Of a DNA stretch of 64,000 nt, positions 60,548-64,000 are shown piece by piece. The position numbers and the translations under genes were made by a program. This stretch comes from Candidatus Scalindua japonica (lineage in GTDB: Bacteria; Planctomycetota; Brocadiia; Brocadiales; Scalinduaceae), in contig NZ_BAOS01000022.1 of the NCBI RefSeq assembly GCF_002443295.1, positions 62,001 to 126,000 on the forward strand, given 5' to 3'. Within the stretch, counting starts at the first letter, position 1. Each line of letters starts with the position of its first letter. The notes beneath the pieces are model-generated. The model did no database searches. It had not been told where the DNA came from and worked only from the letters and a program-made list of their open reading frames with translations.

Positions 60548-62227
60548 ATGAAAGCAATAATATTTGATCTTGATGATACGTTATATGATTGCACTGGCTC
60601 ACTGCTTGAAGCGTCCCGAAAGCGTGCGGCAAAAGCAATGGTTAACGCCGGGCTACCTTGCACTGAAGAAGAAGCATATGTAATGCAAAAAGAAATTTCT
60701 GAAGAACATGGCCCCTACTATCCTGTTTTCAATGAGATAGCAAACAAATACAACAAAGACCATGACTTCGTCAGTACTATTCTGAAGACTTATAACAGTA
60801 ATGAAGTGACAGACATACAGCTCTTTCCGGATGTTGTTCCGACGTTAAAAACATTAGCACAGGAAAATTATAAGCTGTTCCTGCTGACAACAGGAATCCA
60901 CGAAAGACAACACAAAAAGATAGAGTTACTGAAGCTGAAACCATACTTTGATGAAATAATAATTAATGACCAGGAAGTTGGGCTATTAATGGAAGATTGC
61001 TTTGAGGCCATTGTCAGAAAGTATTCTTTAAGCCCACATAATGTTACAGTCGTTGGAGATCGGGTAAGGGAAGAGCTGAGAATCGCAAAAACCAAGGGAA
61101 TGGTAACTGTCCAGATGTTACATGGAAGGTTTAAGGAAGAAACGGCTTTTGATAACTCAAACAAACCCGATTACAAAATAAAACGTTTTTTCCAGCTACC
61201 CACTTTGCTCAAATTGAAGGATATTGGGACAACGCATAAAAATCTGAAAATATTAGCATTTGGCGGAGGAACCGGTCTCCCAATCGCGCTTGAGGGCCTG
61301 AAAACATATAGTGAAGACCTGACGGCAATTGTGACCGTTACAGACTCAGGCAGAAGCTCAGGTGTTATTAGAGAACAATACGGCATCCTGCCTCCCGGTG
61401 ATGTGAGAAACTGTCTGGTCGCGCTTTCAGAAACGGAGGAGCAGGAAAAAGACCTTTACCAACTTTTTCAGTACCGGTTTAATAAAGGGTCGCTAAATGG
61501 AATGAGCCTCGGTAATCTATTGATGGCCGCGTTAACAGATTTAACAGGAAGTTTTGAACATGCCATTAAAAAAGCAAGTAAAATACTGGCAATCAAGGGG
61601 AAGGTCCTGCCTGCTACCCTTACCAGCACTCACATTTGTGCTGAGTTAAAGGACGGTTCGATTGTCGAAGAAGAGTTTAATGTCCGTGGCCTCCAGAAAG
61701 CGCCGATAGAAAGGCTTTTTCTGAAATCAAATGACGCCAAATGTCCACCGGACGCAATCAGTGAAATTGAAAAAGCGGATGTAATTGTAATTGGTCCGGG
61801 AAGCCTTTACACAAGCATTATTTGCAATCTCCTTGTCGGTGGTATTAAAGACGCGTTACAGAATACAAAAGCAGTAAAAATATACCTATGTAACATCGTC
61901 ACACAACCCGGACAAACTGATAATTATACGGCATCAGAACATATTAAGGCTGTTACAAGATATCTTGGCGATGGTGTATTGGATTATGTGCTGGTTAACA
62001 ATAACTTTCCACGTAAAGAAATAATTGAAAAATATAGAAAAGGGGGCGCTGATATTGTCGCCCTTGATGACGACCTTGAAAATAATAATGTAGCGGTAGA
62101 GGTTACCGATTTAATTGAAAATCTTGATCACCAGAGAGTCTTGTGGGAAAAACAAGACTTGATAAGACACGACCCTGAGAAGCTGGCAGATTCTATCTGC
62201 AGGATTTTTGCAAAATTATGTCCCTGA
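60548..62227 (+). CDS. HAD hydrolase-YvcK/CofD-like fusion
   Basis: A 559-aa two-domain protein. Residues 1-~215 are a HAD-family phosphatase (motif I IIFDLDDTLYD, motif II LLTTGI, motif IV region VVGDRVREE), most like the pyrimidine 5'-nucleotidase/P5N-type subfamily. Residues ~232-559 are a complete YvcK/CofD-like domain (AFGGGTGLPIALEGL, VTVTDSGRSSG, PPGDVRNCLVALSE, VIGPGSLYTS). YvcK proteins bind UDP-sugars and affect cell-wall synthesis and carbon switching. They are normally single-domain of about 320 aa. There is no stop or frameshift between the parts. Confidence 0.9.
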   Translation: MKAIIFDLDDTLYDCTGSLLEASRKRAAKAMVNAGLPCTEEEAYVMQKEISEEHGPYYPVFNEIANKYNKDHDFVSTILKTYNSNEVTDIQLFPDVVPTLKTLAQENYKLFLLTTGIHERQHKKIELLKLKPYFDEIIINDQEVGLLMEDCFEAIVRKYSLSPHNVTVVGDRVREELRIAKTKGMVTVQMLHGRFKEETAFDNSNKPDYKIKRFFQLPTLLKLKDIGTTHKNLKILAFGGGTGLPIALEGLKTYSEDLTAIVTVTDSGRSSGVIREQYGILPPGDVRNCLVALSETEEQEKDLYQLFQYRFNKGSLNGMSLGNLLMAALTDLTGSFEHAIKKASKILAIKGKVLPATLTSTHICAELKDGSIVEEEFNVRGLQKAPIERLFLKSNDAKCPPDAISEIEKADVIVIGPGSLYTSIICNLLVGGIKDALQNTKAVKIYLCNIVTQPGQTDNYTASEHIKAVTRYLGDGVLDYVLVNNNFPRKEIIEKYRKGGADIVALDDDLENNNVAVEVTDLIENLDHQRVLWEKQDLIRHDPEKLADSICRIFAKLCP

Positions 62228-62907
62228 TATCACCCCGGATACAAGCAATCATTTTTGATCTGGACGATACCCTGTACGATTGCAGCGGAACTCTTGTTTT
62301 AAAAAGAAAAGAACTTGCCGCAATAATCATATCAAAGGCAATCAATTGTTCAGAAGCAGAAGCTTTACAATTACAATTAAAACTTGAAGACCGCCTTGGC
62401 CCGGAAGCTGACATTTCACGTGAAATTGCCAGTTTATACAACCTTTCAGAAGATTTCTGCAAAGAAATCGATAATACCATTAATATTTCTGAGGTGGAAG
62501 GCGCTGTTTTATTTCCTGACGCGATGGATTCCATTAATAAATTAATAATGACTGGCTATAAGCTATTCCTTGTTACTTTTGGTAATAGAGAGATGCAGGA
62601 GAAAAAGATAAAACTCCTTGGTCTTGAAAGAGTATTTGACGAAATAATCATAACGGAAACACATCGAGGAAAGGAGAAATGCTTTAGAGAGATTTTAACT
62701 AAGCACAATTTAGCAGCGGAACAGGTCCTTTGTGTTGGAGACAAGGTTAAAGATGAAATTGAAGTAGGAAAGAAGCTTGGCATGTCCACCGCATTAATGA
62801 AACATGGCAGGCACTACCATTTCTATAAATCTGAAATTGGTAATGAAGGATCTTATATGCACATTACTAAAATTTCAGACTTGTTGGAAAGTGATGAGGA
62901 TTATTAA
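62218..62907 (+). CDS. HAD-family hydrolase, paralogue of the fused domain
   Basis: A 229-aa HAD phosphatase. Motif I is AIIFDLDDTLYDCSG, motif II LFLVTFGN, and the later acidic motif VLCVGDKVKDE. It resembles the N-terminal domain of the HAD-YvcK protein directly upstream, sharing DLDDTLYDC. It overlaps that gene by 10 bases, so they are translationally coupled. It probably arose by tandem duplication. The substrate is likely a phosphorylated sugar or nucleotide. Confidence 0.9.
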   Translation: MSLISPRIQAIIFDLDDTLYDCSGTLVLKRKELAAIIISKAINCSEAEALQLQLKLEDRLGPEADISREIASLYNLSEDFCKEIDNTINISEVEGAVLFPDAMDSINKLIMTGYKLFLVTFGNREMQEKKIKLLGLERVFDEIIITETHRGKEKCFREILTKHNLAAEQVLCVGDKVKDEIEVGKKLGMSTALMKHGRHYHFYKSEIGNEGSYMHITKISDLLESDEDY

Positions 62908-63069
62908 AGAGGGAGGTTTCTGTACACACTGATTTTTATCCGGCATTTACTCTCAGTTCTTTACAGTAACATCCGATGATAAAGCATTTTTACATATGAA
63001 GTCACATCTCATTTATAAAACATGCACATGGCGGTATTGGGGATATGAATCCCAATTACTCCATTCCGG

Positions 63070-64000
63070 TCAGGACATTCTGTCTTTATCCACCACCTCA
63101 CCAGGAAGTGTTCCCAATCCCGGCCAGATCTTTCTTCCCGGATAGATGGCTGTTTTTATGCCTGTATGAACATCGTCGGCAATAATGGCCCCAAGTTTTC
63201 TTCTGCCTGTATCAACCGGTTTCCCCTTCACAACAGATCTTACATTTTTATTATCGTGTTTTAAATTTGCCGTTATTGTCCCGGCGCCTAAATTACTGTT
63301 TTTACCAATAATGCTATCTCCTACATAAGAGAGGTGAGGTACTTTCGCATTGTCCATAATTATACTGTTTTTTATCTCTACCGCCTGTCCGATATGACAG
63401 CCATTTCCGATAGAAGTATTACCTCTTAAATAGCAATTAGGCCCAATACTGCAATTTTCGCCAATAACTACATCTCCTTTTATATATGTTCCGGACAGGA
63501 TTTCCGTACCCTTTCCTACTATCAGTTTTCCCTTTACAGTAACATTTTTTTCTACTTTTCCTTTTATATCACTCTTTATTTTAGAAACCAGGATGCTGTT
63601 TGCTTCAATTAAATCCCATGGATATCCCACGGACAGCCAGTGTCCTTTTACCATTTCACACACGACTTTCTCTTTTTTAACAAGCGCATTTATATAATCA
63701 ACTATTTCATATTCCCCTCTTTGACTTTTCCTGAGCTTAATCTTAAAGATAGATTTATCAAAAACATATAATCCTGTATTCGCTATATCTGAAACAAACT
63801 GTTCAGGCTTTTCAACAATCTTTTTAACCTCTTTACCCTTTACAACAAAAACGCCAAACCTGTCCGGAGCTTCAACCTCACATCCCAACACCGCATATCT
63901 ATGTTTCAAGCACGCCTTTATATCTCTCTTTGAGAAAATATCATCTCCGCCTATAACAATAAATTTATCCTTAATCAACTCTTCAACAGATTTCAGTGCA
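63070..64000 (-). CDS. Sugar-phosphate nucleotidyltransferase with left-handed beta-helix (partial)
   Basis: The C-terminal ~310 residues of a bifunctional-type nucleotidyltransferase; the frame is still open at the right edge (the 5' end is outside). A GT-A fold portion (VIGGDDIFSKRDI, FGVFVVKGKEV, IANTGLYVFDKS) is followed by hexapeptide repeats forming a left-handed beta-helix (GSCYLRGNTSIG-like units, GAGTITANLKHD). It resembles GlmU or archaeal GlcNAc-1-P uridyltransferase/acetyltransferases. The reaction would be formation of a UDP- or dTDP-sugar. Which sugar cannot be told without the N-terminus. Confidence 0.88.
   Translation of the reverse strand, partial: ALKSVEELIKDKFIVIGGDDIFSKRDIKACLKHRYAVLGCEVEAPDRFGVFVVKGKEVKKIVEKPEQFVSDIANTGLYVFDKSIFKIKLRKSQRGEYEIVDYINALVKKEKVVCEMVKGHWLSVGYPWDLIEANSILVSKIKSDIKGKVEKNVTVKGKLIVGKGTEILSGTYIKGDVVIGENCSIGPNCYLRGNTSIGNGCHIGQAVEIKNSIIMDNAKVPHLSYVGDSIIGKNSNLGAGTITANLKHDNKNVRSVVKGKPVDTGRRKLGAIIADDVHTGIKTAIYPGRKIWPGLGTLPGEVVDKDRMS

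Noticed and set aside
1-64000. CRISPR arrays, tRNA or rRNA genes, complete insertion sequences
   Set aside because: No regularly spaced repeats, cloverleaf-like segments, rRNA signatures or transposase frames were recognised by eye.

Overview
The window reads as a chromosomal segment of an AT-rich anammox planctomycete (order Brocadiales, possibly close to Candidatus Scalindua). This is inferred from gene content: an ammonium transporter fused to a histidine kinase of the kind described in Candidatus Kuenenia (Ks-Amt5), paired cupredoxins, an orphan Rieske protein, c-type and b-type cytochrome remnants, hybrid-cluster protein and many sigma-54 activators. No rRNA, tRNA, CRISPR array or complete insertion sequence was seen.

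Layout. 1-7.3 kb: tandem rhodanese, copper protein, Rieske protein, LuxR-type regulator, beta-CASP RNase, CoA-disulfide-reductase/rhodanese fusion and a DUF2892 protein. 7.7-11.7 kb: an arsenic locus with an ArsR repressor, a SLATT-ACR3 fusion permease, and a trail of broken genes (permease, radical SAM, methyltransferase). 11.8-14 kb: two amino-acid dehydrogenases. 14.2-19.6 kb: a probable metal-handling operon (NosL-like protein, MacB/FtsX-type ABC transporter, polytopic HHCxxC protein) next to a second cupredoxin and a DUF4405 protein. 19.8-25.1 kb: a five-gene two-permease, two-ATPase, HlyD-type exporter, preceded by decayed cytochrome genes and a 63-bp element also found upstream of the first cupredoxin.

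26.4-53.6 kb is a dense signalling region: five histidine kinases (one the Amt fusion), three sigma-54 activators, two REC proteins with cysteine-rich tails, a c-heme DUF3365 protein and a PilZ membrane protein, interspersed with a GH15-like glycosidase, Hcp, CBS and ferritin-like proteins. It contains a direct duplication of about 700 bp. Each copy holds a 103-aa gene behind a clear -24/-12 promoter with an upstream dyad, so the neighbouring sigma-54 activators are plausible regulators. 54.3-64 kb is more housekeeping-like: two glycosyltransferases, MEMO1-family protein, PP-loop ATPase, then a four-gene operon (hotdog protein, DUF192, HAD-YvcK fusion, HAD) and a partial sugar nucleotidyltransferase running off the right edge.

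The most unusual items are the SLATT-ACR3 fusion, the duplicated sigma-54 module with its covarying hairpins, the 63-bp shared element, the Amt-kinase locus and the HAD-YvcK fusion. All calls come from reading the sequence; no database search was run.
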